A stretch of 64,000 bases of DNA, from NCBI RefSeq assembly GCF_900111115.1, contig NZ_FOGD01000001.1, positions 237,790-301,789 of the forward strand. Direction: 5' to 3'. Of the stretch, positions 48,712 through 57,132 are shown piece by piece. Origin of the DNA: Giesbergeria anulus. Its GTDB lineage: Bacteria; Pseudomonadota; Gammaproteobacteria; Burkholderiales; Burkholderiaceae_C. The notes under the pieces are model-generated. The model did not search any database, was not told where the DNA came from, and saw only the letters and a program-made list of their open reading frames with translations. A program made the translations under genes and the position numbers. Every line of letters begins with the position of its first letter. Within the stretch, counting starts at the first letter, position 1.

Positions 48712-49716
48712 ATGAAGCCCATTTTGCAAAATCTGGTCGAAATGACTGGCCAGCGTGACCACCTGCGTCTAGAAGTGTCGGTGTTGTCCACCTTGCAAAA
48801 ACTCTCCAACATCGTCGAAGTACGAGCACTGGAGCTTTTCTCAGTGGACGGCGTGCTCTACCTGCGTCCGCGCACTTGGAAAGGCGCGCAAGACTGGGCA
48901 TCGACCGAGATGGAGCCAGCCAAAGACCCGCAACGCCAAGCCTTGGAAAACTACCCAGCATTGGCGGCCTGCATCCATGCCAAACAAAGCCATGTGATTG
49001 ACTCGCCAGCGCGCGGCCGCCATGTGCTGTGGCTGCCGGTGTGGATGCACGACAAGGTCAATACCTGCCTAGAAATCCGCCAAAAGCGGCCCTTCTCGGC
49101 ACACCGGCTAGAGGTCATTACTGGCATCTTCAATGTGTACCAAAACTATCAGAGCCTGCTCGACTACAGCGAGCGCGATGCCCTGACCGGGTTATACAAC
49201 CGCAAAACCTTTGATGAGCAGTTTGCCCGGCACAGCAGCAGCGGCGGCCCCGATGACGACCCAGACAAGGCAGGCCAATGGCTGGCGGTGATCGACATTG
49301 ACCACTTCAAGCAGGTCAATGACCGTTTTGGTCACTTATACGGCGACGAGGTGCTTATTTTGGTGGCCAATGTGCTGCGCAGCTCTTTTCGCTCACACGA
49401 CCGGATTTTTCGGTTTGGTGGCGAGGAGTTTGTCGTGCTGCTGCGCTCGACCAGCCTCGAAGACGCCCGCAGCGCCTTTAACCGCTTTCGTGAGGCGGTA
49501 CAAGAGTATCCGTTTCCACAGGTGGGCCAAGTCACGGTGAGCCTCGGCTTTATCAACGCGGGCCAAGGCTCCCCAGTAGAAATTCTGGGCCAAGCCGACC
49601 AAGCGCTGTACTACGCCAAAGAGCATGGCCGCAACCAAGTGTGCTTCTATAACGATCTCATCGCCAGCGGTGATCTGACCGTCCAAATTGCCCACGACGA
49701 CGTAGAGCTGTTCTAA
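48712..49716 (+). CDS. GGDEF diguanylate cyclase with N-terminal sensor-like domain
   Basis: Protein of 334 residues. Residues 1-160 look like a GAF-type cytoplasmic sensor (EVSVLSTLQKLSNIVEVRAL; HVLWLPVWMHDKVNTCLEI). The GGDEF domain begins at DALTGLYNRKTFDEQF, has LAVIDIDHFKQVNDRFGHLY and the catalytic GGEEF at about 236-240, with RSHD at 227-230 as an inhibitory I-site. It should make cyclic di-GMP. No strong ribosome site precedes the ATG; a seven-codon frame (MKHTDTP) beginning at 48692 overlaps the start and might couple translation. It converges on the DapB-like gene across a short hairpin. Confidence 0.92.
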   Translation: MKPILQNLVEMTGQRDHLRLEVSVLSTLQKLSNIVEVRALELFSVDGVLYLRPRTWKGAQDWASTEMEPAKDPQRQALENYPALAACIHAKQSHVIDSPARGRHVLWLPVWMHDKVNTCLEIRQKRPFSAHRLEVITGIFNVYQNYQSLLDYSERDALTGLYNRKTFDEQFARHSSSGGPDDDPDKAGQWLAVIDIDHFKQVNDRFGHLYGDEVLILVANVLRSSFRSHDRIFRFGGEEFVVLLRSTSLEDARSAFNRFREAVQEYPFPQVGQVTVSLGFINAGQGSPVEILGQADQALYYAKEHGRNQVCFYNDLIASGDLTVQIAHDDVELF

Positions 49717-49739
49717 ACTGAGACCGTCAAGGCCTCAGT
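49717..49739. terminator. Hairpin between converging genes
   Basis: ACTGAGACC pairs with GGCCTCAGT around loop GTCAA with one A-C mismatch. It sits between the stop of the diguanylate cyclase and the stop of the DapB-like gene, overlapping the latter. No clear T-run follows on either strand, so a bidirectional terminator is likely but weak. Confidence 0.45.
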
Positions 49740-50490
49740 GGCTGGTGCTGCCCAACAACTGGCTGCGGATTTTTTTCATCAGCAGATCATCAAAGCTGTA
49801 AAAGCCTTTCTCGCATTGGGCCAGCTCTTGCAAAGCAAAAGCGGCACCCGTGCCAAAAGCCTCACGGCGGATAGAGTCATGAATGAGGCGCACGGTTTGG
49901 TGTGGAAAGCCAAAAATCACCTCATGGTGGCCCACAATGCCACCCAAACGCAACGAGGTGATGCTGCCGTCTTCGAGTTGCAAAGATTCGGCAATCTTGC
50001 GCGCCGTGCCAGACACCTCAGGTTTATCACGAAAATGCTGCTCAATGACCTCGACATCCGCAAAGGGCGCAATCTCACGCAGCAGCTTGGCGGCCAACAA
50101 CAAAAAATTGATGCCCAAGGTGATGTTGGGTGAACTCATCACCTTGGTGTCTTGGCCCATCTGGCGCAGATAGTCCAAATGTTCGGGGCTATAGGCCGAG
50201 ATAGCACTGACCAGCATGATGCCGCGCTGGCGCAGCACTTCACCATAGCGGTACACGGCGTCAGCCTGAGAAAAATCCACCACCGCATCGACGGGGTGCT
50301 GGTCGAACCACTGTTCCAAGTCCAGCCCCTCTAAGCCGACCAACGGCACCTGCTCCAGCCCTTCTAGCGGCGTGGTCGCCGCAGCACGGCCACGCATCAC
50401 CCAGCACAATTGAAACCGTGGATCGCTGGACAACACATTGACCACCGCTTTACCAGCCCGGCCATAACCCAACACGCCTATTTTCATCAT
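49735..50490 (-). CDS. Dihydrodipicolinate reductase-like protein (DapB family)
   Basis: Protein of 251 residues with an N-terminal Rossmann fold (MMKIGVLGYGRAGKAVVNVL) and a DapB-like C-domain (MSSPNITLGINFLLLAAKLL; VIEQHFRDKPEVSGTARKIA). Compared with enzymic DapB, whose catalytic segment reads EAHHRHKVDAPSGTA in E. coli, the second histidine is replaced by Phe and one residue is missing, while the first His and the Lys are kept. It may therefore have altered activity or another substrate, and I do not assign dapB. The ribosome site AAGGAG is good. It follows the antiporter gene by 27 bp. Confidence 0.8.
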   Translation of the reverse strand: MMKIGVLGYGRAGKAVVNVLSSDPRFQLCWVMRGRAAATTPLEGLEQVPLVGLEGLDLEQWFDQHPVDAVVDFSQADAVYRYGEVLRQRGIMLVSAISAYSPEHLDYLRQMGQDTKVMSSPNITLGINFLLLAAKLLREIAPFADVEVIEQHFRDKPEVSGTARKIAESLQLEDGSITSLRLGGIVGHHEVIFGFPHQTVRLIHDSIRREAFGTGAAFALQELAQCEKGFYSFDDLLMKKIRSQLLGSTSH

Positions 50491-50517
50491 CTTTTATATC
50501 TCCTTTGGTTGGTTGTT

Positions 50518-51774
50518 TCAGAGTAGCCGAAAGGCCAATATGGCCACCAGCGTGGGCGGCAAAGCAGCTATCAGCAAGCCCAAGGGCTGAATGGCATGGT
50601 CAGAGAACTTTCCCTTCAAAATGGCGGCCCCGGCAGGGTTGGGGGCGTTGGCAATCAAAGTCAAGCCACCGCCGGTCACGGCTCCAGCCACCAAGGCAGT
50701 TTTGAAATCTGGACTCAGGCCCGCCACCAAAGACCCCAGATAGGTCAGGGCAGCGTTATCGGTAATGGCCGTTAGCGCAATGGCACCAAAAAATACCGTG
50801 TTGGCATCCATGCCCATCAACAGCGGCTCTAACCACCATTGTTGCAAGCCGCCCAGCACCACCAGCCCGGCCAGAAAAAAGGCCACTAGCAAGGCTTCGC
50901 GCAAAATCAGCGGGGTTTGGTGCCGCTGGTAGGCCGTCCAAAAGCCAAGAAAAAACAAGAACAGGCCCATAAATACCGCCGGGTGGTGGGCAAACACCAC
51001 CACCAGCGCCAAAAACAACAGATGCACGAGTACCACGCTGAAGGGTACGGCCTGCCCCTCGTCACGCGGCGGCGCGGCCATATGCGCCAGTTCGGTGCGA
51101 AACAGCAGCATGGCACAGCCTGCATTGATAAACACCGCCACCGCAGCCTTCCAGCCAAAGTGGGCGATCATGAACCAGATATCCCAGTTCCATACAGTAG
51201 CCACCATCAGTACCGGCGGTGCCGCAAACGGGGTCAGGGTGCCACCAATGGAGATATTGACAAACAACACCCCCAAAGTGACGTATTTCAGCTTGGTCGA
51301 TACGGGCCGCGCCAACAGGGTATCGCGCAACATCAAGGCCGCCAGCGTCATGGCCGCAGGCTCTGTAATGAAGGAGCCTAACAACGGCACCACCGACAGC
51401 AACAGAAAATACAAGGCCATGCCAGAAGGCAAGGGGGTATAGCTCGCAATGGAGCGCACCAGCGCACCGACGCACTGCAAGATGGGCCGGGTGCCAGCAA
51501 TCACCATGATGGCAAACACAAACAAGGGTTCGGTAAAGTTTCTGGAGTCCAGATAGGCCACGGCCTTTTGTTGGCCCTCGATGGCAAACATCGACAGCAT
51601 GAGCACCATTGCCCAAAAACCAAACACCACCTCCACCTCGCCCAGCAAATGCCAAATACCGGCATGGCGTGGCCGGGTGTGGGCTAGGCGCTCAAAAAAT
51701 TGGGTGGAAAACGTGTGCAGCACTGCCAAAGCGAACAGCGCCGCAGCAATGCCGTGGATCAGCGTAGGGGGCAT
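50518..51774 (-). CDS. Putative Na+/H+ antiporter (PF07399-like)
   Basis: Inner-membrane transporter of 418 residues, with about eleven hydrophobic segments (LIHGIAAALFALAVLHTF; VVFGFWAMVLMLSMFAI; MALYFLLLSVVPLLGSF; LVHLLFLALVVVFAHHPAV). Conserved polar stretches GGTLTPFAAPPVLMVA and TDNAALTYLGSLVAGLS, and TGGGLTLIANAPNPAG near the end, are typical of the ion-transporter arsenical/NhaD-like superfamily and of the putative antiporter family PF07399. The start at 51774 begins MPPTLIHG; the ribosome site is weak. It leads the DapB-like gene and is divergent from the arsenic operon. Confidence 0.82.
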   Translation of the reverse strand: MPPTLIHGIAAALFALAVLHTFSTQFFERLAHTRPRHAGIWHLLGEVEVVFGFWAMVLMLSMFAIEGQQKAVAYLDSRNFTEPLFVFAIMVIAGTRPILQCVGALVRSIASYTPLPSGMALYFLLLSVVPLLGSFITEPAAMTLAALMLRDTLLARPVSTKLKYVTLGVLFVNISIGGTLTPFAAPPVLMVATVWNWDIWFMIAHFGWKAAVAVFINAGCAMLLFRTELAHMAAPPRDEGQAVPFSVVLVHLLFLALVVVFAHHPAVFMGLFLFFLGFWTAYQRHQTPLILREALLVAFFLAGLVVLGGLQQWWLEPLLMGMDANTVFFGAIALTAITDNAALTYLGSLVAGLSPDFKTALVAGAVTGGGLTLIANAPNPAGAAILKGKFSDHAIQPLGLLIAALPPTLVAILAFRLL

Positions 51775-51894
51775 AAAAATGACGTGAGGGAACCGCGAGG
51801 CGGCCCGACCATCGCATGAACCTGCCCAACCCCTACGGCTTGGCACCCAATTTCAGTATATCGCGACATCGGTTTGTCATAAAATAATGCAATA

Positions 51895-51920
51895 GTTCAA
51901 TAATTATCAAACTATTGAAC
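51895..51920. promoter_or_regulatory. Putative ArsR operator overlapping the arsenic operon promoter
   Basis: GTTCAATA and TATTGAAC form an 8-bp inverted repeat spaced by 10 bases, 20 bp before the gapdh start. This is the AT-rich TTCAA/TTGAA form used by ArsR repressors. A -35-like TTGTCA at 51874-51879 puts the -10 (about TTCAAT at 51896) within the left half-site, so bound ArsR would block the promoter. Confidence 0.7.
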
Positions 51921-51939
51921 GCAAGAAAGGCAAAACAGC

Positions 51940-52983
51940 ATGAAAGTCGGTATCAACGGAATGGGGCGCATTGGCCGTTTGGCACTGCGGGCGGCTTTCG
52001 GTGCCGCAGAACGGGGCTTGGACGACCCCCGTGCAGGCAACCGCTTGCAAGTGGTACACCTCAATGAGCTTAAAGGCGGTGCCGCTGCCACTGCCCATCT
52101 GCTGGCTTTTGACAGTGTGCAAGGCCCGTGGCGCACGCCCATCCATGCTGAAGGCGAACAAGCCATTTTGGTGGGCGAGCAGCGCTTGTCTTTTAGCAAC
52201 CATGCGCAACCTGCCGACATTCCTTGGGGCGATTTGGGCGTCGATGTGGTGCTGGAATGCACCGGCAAATTTTTAACCCCCGACACCATCCAAGGCCATC
52301 TGCAACGCGGGGCCAAACGGGTGATTGTGGCGGCCCCAGTCAAGGTGGGCGGGGTGCTGAACATCGTGGTAGGCATCAACCACCAACAATACGACCCGGC
52401 GCGCGACCAGATCGTGACTGCCGCATCGTGTACCACCAACTGCTTGGCCCCCGTGGTCAAGGTGATCCACGAAAATATCGGCATTCGGCATGGCCAAATC
52501 ACCACCATCCACGACCCCACCAATACCAATCTGATGGTAGATGCGCCGCACAAAGACCTGCGCCGCGCCCGCAGTGCCATGCTCAGTTTGGCCCCCACCA
52601 CCACCGGCAGCGCCAGCGCCATCGCCCTGATTTACCCTGAGCTCAAAGGCAAACTCAACGGCCACGCGGTGCGCGCCCCGGTGCTCAATGCCTCACTCAC
52701 CGATTGCGTGTTTGAACTGCAACGCGCCACCACGGCAGAAGAAGTCAATGCACTGTTCAAAGCCGCCGCTGCGGGGCCATTGGCAGGCATCCTCGGCTAT
52801 GAGGAGCGCCCACTGGTGAGTGCCGATTACGCCCGCGACACGCGCAGTTCCATCATCGATGCCCTGTCCACGCTGGTGACGGATAACACCTTGCTCAAAG
52901 TGTACGCTTGGTACGACAACGAAATGGGCTACGCCTGCCGCATGGTCGATCTGGCCTGCCATATGCAACAAGTAGGCATTTAA
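51940..52983 (+). CDS. Glyceraldehyde-3-phosphate dehydrogenase of the arsenate-resistance type
   Basis: NAD-dependent enzyme of 347 residues. [18 protein letters not shown] is the NAD-binding start and [15 protein letters not shown] carries catalytic C164. Its place as the first gene of the arsenic operon, directly before arsJ, marks it as the specialised GAPDH that, with arsenate, makes 1-arseno-3-phosphoglycerate for export by ArsJ (established for Pseudomonas). The central glycolytic GAPDH should be elsewhere. AAAGG precedes the ATG, and arsJ starts one base after its stop. Minor differences from housekeeping GAPDH are present, but the family assignment is firm. Confidence 0.92.
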   Translation: MKVGINGMGRIGRLALRAAFGAAERGLDDPRAGNRLQVVHLNELKGGAAATAHLLAFDSVQGPWRTPIHAEGEQAILVGEQRLSFSNHAQPADIPWGDLGVDVVLECTGKFLTPDTIQGHLQRGAKRVIVAAPVKVGGVLNIVVGINHQQYDPARDQIVTAASCTTNCLAPVVKVIHENIGIRHGQITTIHDPTNTNLMVDAPHKDLRRARSAMLSLAPTTTGSASAIALIYPELKGKLNGHAVRAPVLNASLTDCVFELQRATTAEEVNALFKAAAAGPLAGILGYEERPLVSADYARDTRSSIIDALSTLVTDNTLLKVYAWYDNEMGYACRMVDLACHMQQVGI

Positions 52984-52984
52984 C

Positions 52985-54226
52985 ATGAATGCCGCCGAGC
53001 GCAACTATGCCATCGTGACGGCCTCGTATTGGGGCTTCACGCTCACCGACGGCGCTTTGCGTATGTTGGTGCTGTTGCATTTTTACCAGTTGGGTTATTC
53101 GTCAGTCACGTTAGCCTTTCTGTTTCTGCTGTATGAGGCCGCAGGCATTGCCGCCAATCTGCTGGGCGGTTGGCTGGCCACGCGCTACGGCATCACCCGG
53201 ATGCTCACCGTGGGGCTGGTGACGCAAATCACCGGCTTTACCTTGCTGTCGCTGCTCAATCCGGCATGGACGGCGGCGATGTCAGTGGCTTGGGTGGTGC
53301 TGGCCCAAGGCATTTGCGGCGTCGCCAAAGACTTGACCAAAACCGCCAGCAAATCAGCCATTAAAGTGACGCAGGCGCAGGCCAAAGAGCAGGGCGCGGG
53401 CCAGTTGTTCCGCTGGGTAGCTTGGTTTACTGGCAGCAAAAACGCCATGAAAGGCATTGGTTTCTTTTTGGGCGGGCTGCTGCTGCAAACGCTGGGCTTT
53501 CAAGCCTCGCTGTGGGCGATGGCGGCTTTGCTGGCGCTGGTGCTGCTGGGCGTGGTCACGTCCTTGCCACAGCTGATGGGCAAGAGCAAAGCCTCCGGCT
53601 CAGCCAAAGAGCTGTTTGCTAAAAATGCCGGGATCAATGCGCTGGCCGCCGCCCGTGTGGTGCTGTTTGGTGCCCGCGATGTCTGGTTTGTGGTGAGTTT
53701 GCCCGTGTTTTTGTATTCGGCGGGCTGGAATTTCACCATGGTGGGCAGCTTTTTGGCGGCTTGGACAATAGGCTACGGCCTCGTGCAGGCACTGGCCCCT
53801 AGCTTGGTGCGGCGCAGCAGCGATGGCCTAAGCAGTGAGGTGCCCGCTGCACGCTGGTGGTCAGCCCTGTTGGCGGTGATTCCAGTAGCGCTGGCCTTGG
53901 CGGTAGCCTTGGAAGCGCCCGCCTTGGAATGGGTGGTGGTGGGTGGGCTGTGCCTGTTTGGCTTTGCCTTTGCTGTCAATTCTTCGGTGCATTCCTACCT
54001 GATTTTGGCCTACGCTGGCTCCGAGAAAGCCGCAGAAGATGTGGGCTTTTATTACGCCGCCAATGCACTGGGGCGCTTTGTGGGCACCTTGCTGTCGGGG
54101 TTGCTCTACCAATGGGGGGGCCTGCTGTATGCCCTGATCGGTTCTGCGGTGATGCTAGGGCTGTGCTGGTTGGCCACGCTGGCCCTGCCCACTACCAAGG
54201 CCCATACCACCCCTAGCCCGACCTAA
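52985..54226 (+). CDS. arsJ: Organoarsenical efflux MFS transporter ArsJ
   Basis: Inner-membrane protein of 413 residues of the major facilitator type with about twelve hydrophobic segments. The start NYAIVTASYWGFTLTDGALR and the segments LGGWLATRYGITRML and AKDLTKTASKSAIKVTQ are ArsJ features. It exports 1-arseno-3-phosphoglycerate, which then decays to arsenate outside, giving arsenate resistance without reduction. It starts one base after the gapdh stop, so the two are translated together, as in the described gapdh-arsJ pairs. Confidence comes from both sequence and context. Confidence 0.94.
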   Translation: MNAAERNYAIVTASYWGFTLTDGALRMLVLLHFYQLGYSSVTLAFLFLLYEAAGIAANLLGGWLATRYGITRMLTVGLVTQITGFTLLSLLNPAWTAAMSVAWVVLAQGICGVAKDLTKTASKSAIKVTQAQAKEQGAGQLFRWVAWFTGSKNAMKGIGFFLGGLLLQTLGFQASLWAMAALLALVLLGVVTSLPQLMGKSKASGSAKELFAKNAGINALAAARVVLFGARDVWFVVSLPVFLYSAGWNFTMVGSFLAAWTIGYGLVQALAPSLVRRSSDGLSSEVPAARWWSALLAVIPVALALAVALEAPALEWVVVGGLCLFGFAFAVNSSVHSYLILAYAGSEKAAEDVGFYYAANALGRFVGTLLSGLLYQWGGLLYALIGSAVMLGLCWLATLALPTTKAHTTPSPT

Positions 54227-54246
54227 AAGAACGAAAAATCTACCCT

Positions 54247-54597
54247 ATGGATGAAGCACAAGTGATTCGCGCCTTGGGCGCTCTGGCCCAAGAAACCCGC
54301 CTGCGCCTGTTTCGGCTGCTGGTGGTGGCGGGGCCGCAGGGCCTGACCCCCGGCAGCATGGCGGAGACGCTGGGGGCGTCTGGCACGGTGCTGTCTTTTC
54401 ATTTGAAAGAGCTGCACGCCGCTGGTTTGGTGCAGGTGCAACGCCAAGGACGCCACCAAATCTACCGCGCCGCCATCACGCCAATGAACGAACTGCTGTC
54501 TTACCTCACGGCCCACTGCTGCCAAGGACAGCCCTGTATGGCAACCCCCTTGCTCGACTGCACTGATTGCGCCTCCTCAACAAAGAAAGAATTTTGA
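54247..54597 (+). CDS. arsR: ArsR family arsenic-responsive repressor with C-terminal cysteines
   Basis: Protein of 116 residues with a winged helix (TRLRLFRLLVVAGPQGLTPG; SFHLKELHAAGLVQVQRQGR). The classic As-binding ELCVCDL motif in the recognition-helix region is missing; here that region reads GSMAETLGASGTVLS. Instead, cysteines are clustered at the end: C91, C92, C97, C105 and C108 (HCCQGQPCMATPLLDCTDC). C91/C92/C97 resembles the CC-n-C trio of the Acidithiobacillus type. It should repress the operon at the inverted repeat 51895-51920 until As(III) binds. It lies between arsJ and arsC. Confidence 0.92.
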   Translation: MDEAQVIRALGALAQETRLRLFRLLVVAGPQGLTPGSMAETLGASGTVLSFHLKELHAAGLVQVQRQGRHQIYRAAITPMNELLSYLTAHCCQGQPCMATPLLDCTDCASSTKKEF

Positions 54598-54599
54598 CT

Positions 54600-55103
54600 A
54601 TGTCCGCTCCGGTTTACAACGTTCTCTTTATTTGTACCCACAACTCAGCGCGGAGCATCATTGCCGAGGCGCTGCTGAACCAATTAGGTGGCGGTAAATT
54701 TCGTGCCTACAGCGCTGGTAGCCGCCCCGCCAGCCACGTCCATCCACAAGCGCTAGCCCTGCTGCAACGGCACAAAATCGCCACCGAAGGGCTGCACAGC
54801 AAAAACTGGGACACCTTTGCCCAGCCCGATGCACCACAGATGGATTTTGTGCTCACGGTGTGCGACCAAGCCGCAGGCGAAGTGTGCCCCTTCTGGCCCG
54901 GCCAGCCCCTATCGGCCCATTGGGGGATACAAGACCCCTCAGCCACCATCAACCACAGCCCGGAAAACATAGACAAAGCCTTTAGTGAGGTCTTTCGCAT
55001 CCTGCACCGGCGCATCTCGCTGTTTTTGAGCTTGCCGCTACCTAAGCTCGGCCAGTTATCGCTGCAACAGGAGCTAAACCATATCGGCCACACCTCAGAC
55101 TAA
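54600..55103 (+). CDS. arsC: Arsenate reductase (low-molecular-weight phosphatase type)
   Basis: Enzyme of 167 residues reducing arsenate to arsenite. The catalytic loop CTHNSAR with C12 is the CX5R phosphatase-type motif; two further cysteines, C88 and C96 in VLTVCDQAAGEVCPFWP, are placed for the disulfide relay of thioredoxin-linked ArsC. The ATG at 54600 lies two bases after the arsR stop. Arsenite made here would be expelled by the following ACR3 pump, giving the operon a second route besides ArsJ. Confidence 0.93.
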   Translation: MSAPVYNVLFICTHNSARSIIAEALLNQLGGGKFRAYSAGSRPASHVHPQALALLQRHKIATEGLHSKNWDTFAQPDAPQMDFVLTVCDQAAGEVCPFWPGQPLSAHWGIQDPSATINHSPENIDKAFSEVFRILHRRISLFLSLPLPKLGQLSLQQELNHIGHTSD

Positions 55104-55124
55104 CGCCAGCACGAAAGAATCATC

Positions 55125-56138
55125 ATGGGCTTGTTTGAACGCTTCTTGACCCTCTGGGTGGCCTTAGGCATGGGGGTTGGCGTCATCCTAGGCTTAGTAC
55201 TACCCGGCCTGTTCCATACCATTGCAGCGCTGGAAATCGCCCATGTCAATTTGGTGGTGGCCGTGTTGATCTGGGTAATGATCTACCCGATGATGATCCA
55301 AATTGACTGGGCCGCCATCAAAGATGTGGGCAAAAAGCCCCAAGGGCTGGCGCTGACCTTGGTGGTCAATTGGCTGATCAAGCCATTCACGATGGCGGCG
55401 CTGGGGGTGCTGTTCTTTCAGTATCTTTTCGCACCGTGGGTGGATGCGCCATCGGCCAGCGAATACATTGCGGGCATGATTTTGCTGGGCGTGGCCCCCT
55501 GCACGGCGATGGTGTTTGTCTGGAGCCAATTGGTCAAGGGCGATGCCAACTACACGCTGGTGCAAGTTTCTATCAACGACTTGATTATGGTGGTAGCCTT
55601 TGCCCCGATTGCTGCCTTTTTGCTCGGCGTGACCCACATCACGGTGCCTTGGGAAACCTTGCTGCTTTCTACCGTGCTCTATGTCGTGCTGCCGCTGGCA
55701 GCGGGCATGGCAACGCGGTATCTATTGCAGCAGCGCTCGCAGCATGCCGTCACTGTGTTTGTGGCGCGCATCAAACCATGGTCTATCACCGGGCTGATTG
55801 CCACTGTAGTGCTACTGTTTGGCTTTCAGGCAGGCACAATGGTGGCAAAGCCGCTGGTGATTGCCATGATTGCCGTGCCACTCCTTGTGCAAAGCTACGG
55901 TATCTTTTTTATCAGTTGGTGGGGGGCGCGCTGGCTCAAATTGCCGCACAACGTGGCCGGGCCAGCTTGCTTGATTGGCACCTCCAACTTTTTTGAGTTG
56001 GCCGTGGCGGTGGCTATTTCACTGTTTGGCTTGAACTCAGGGGCAGCGCTGGCTACGGTGGTCGGCGTGCTGGTGGAGGTGCCGGTGATGCTGTCGCTGG
56101 TAGCGATGGTCAATGCTTGGACGCCCAAGCCTACCTAA
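55125..56138 (+). CDS. acr3: ACR3-type arsenite efflux transporter
   Basis: Inner-membrane protein of 337 residues with about ten hydrophobic segments, the normal size for ACR3. The conserved cysteine is C126 in [20 protein letters not shown], and the acidic partner is in [14 protein letters not shown]; both are needed for arsenite transport in studied members. [12 protein letters not shown] is a further family segment. It exports arsenite made by ArsC, driven by proton motive force. The ArsB type is excluded by size and motif. It continues the arsenic operon by 21 bp. Confidence 0.95.
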   Translation: MGLFERFLTLWVALGMGVGVILGLVLPGLFHTIAALEIAHVNLVVAVLIWVMIYPMMIQIDWAAIKDVGKKPQGLALTLVVNWLIKPFTMAALGVLFFQYLFAPWVDAPSASEYIAGMILLGVAPCTAMVFVWSQLVKGDANYTLVQVSINDLIMVVAFAPIAAFLLGVTHITVPWETLLLSTVLYVVLPLAAGMATRYLLQQRSQHAVTVFVARIKPWSITGLIATVVLLFGFQAGTMVAKPLVIAMIAVPLLVQSYGIFFISWWGARWLKLPHNVAGPACLIGTSNFFELAVAVAISLFGLNSGAALATVVGVLVEVPVMLSLVAMVNAWTPKPT

Positions 56139-56156
56139 AGCAGAAAGCCGATTGCG

Positions 56157-57086
56157 ATGAGCACACACCACCACCATCCACATCCTAGCCCAGTGGTAGG
56201 CAACTTTAACCGGGCATTTGCCATCGGCATCGTGCTCAATATGGCTTTTGTCGCCATCGAAGCCTTTTATGGCTGGAAGATCAACTCTCTGGCCCTACTA
56301 GCCGATGCTGGGCACAACCTGAGCGATGTAGCGGGTTTGGTACTGGCTTGGGCGGGTGCCTGGGCGGCCAAGCTGCGCCCCAATGCCCAGCATACCTACG
56401 GCTGGAAACGTGCTTCCATCGTAGCGGCAGTGCTCAATGCCCTGCTTTTGCTGGTAGCCATGGGTGCTTTGGCTTGGGAGGCCATTAGTCGTTTAGGTAC
56501 GCCCCAAGCCACCGAGGGTGAGACGATCATGGTGGTGGCCGGGGTAGGTATTGTGATTAACACCGCTACGGCTTTGCTATTTATGCGTGGTCAAGCCCAT
56601 GATTTGAACATCCGTGGCGCTTTTTTGCACATGGTGGCAGATGCGCTGGTGTCGCTGGGGGTAGTGCTGGGTGGCGTGCTCTATCTCTGGCAGGGCTGGA
56701 ACTGGATTGATCCAGTGATGAGTTTAGCCATTGCAGTAGTGATTGTGCTGGGCAGTTGGAGCCTGCTGAGGCAATCGGTGCATTTGCTATTAGACGGCGT
56801 GCCTGAGCGCATCGACATGGTGGCAGTGCGCCAGCACCTGCTGGCGCTGCCGGGCGTAGCCGAGGTGCATGACCTGCATGTGTGGGCGATGGGCACGTCA
56901 GAAGTAGCACTGAGCGCCCATGTCGTTTTGCAATCTGACCCCACTGATGTGACCACCGTGCTCCACCAAGCAGAACATATCTTGCATGAACATTTCGATA
57001 TCCGCCACGCCACTTTGCAAATAGAGCCACCTACCTACGCACAGCACTGTGGCTTGCGCTCCGGGGTTAGCAGCGGCTGTTGCTGA
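56157..57086 (+). CDS. Cation diffusion facilitator (zinc/heavy-metal exporter)
   Basis: Inner-membrane protein of 309 residues with six hydrophobic segments and a cytoplasmic C-terminal domain (HDLHVWAMGTSEVALSAHVV). The metal site is the Zn-type pair HxxxD in LLADAGHNLSD and HxxxD in HMVADALVSLG. The N-terminus is His-rich (STHHHHPHP), and the end carries a CC pair. It would expel Zn(II) or a similar cation. It lies 18 bp after acr3, so it belongs to the same operon, which is unusual for an arsenic operon and suggests a wider metal load in the habitat. Confidence 0.92.
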   Translation: MSTHHHHPHPSPVVGNFNRAFAIGIVLNMAFVAIEAFYGWKINSLALLADAGHNLSDVAGLVLAWAGAWAAKLRPNAQHTYGWKRASIVAAVLNALLLLVAMGALAWEAISRLGTPQATEGETIMVVAGVGIVINTATALLFMRGQAHDLNIRGAFLHMVADALVSLGVVLGGVLYLWQGWNWIDPVMSLAIAVVIVLGSWSLLRQSVHLLLDGVPERIDMVAVRQHLLALPGVAEVHDLHVWAMGTSEVALSAHVVLQSDPTDVTTVLHQAEHILHEHFDIRHATLQIEPPTYAQHCGLRSGVSSGCC

Positions 57087-57093
57087 TGGTGGG

Positions 57094-57113
57094 ATGCTGC
57101 CCTAACGCAGCAT
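57094..57113 (+). repeat. Hairpin between the CDF and permease genes
   Basis: ATGCTGC and GCAGCAT form a perfect 7-bp stem around CCTAAC in the 46-bp gap. There is no T-run, so it may serve RNA processing or stability within the operon, or partial termination. Confidence 0.45.
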
Positions 57114-57132
57114 ATACAGAAGGGACAACGCG

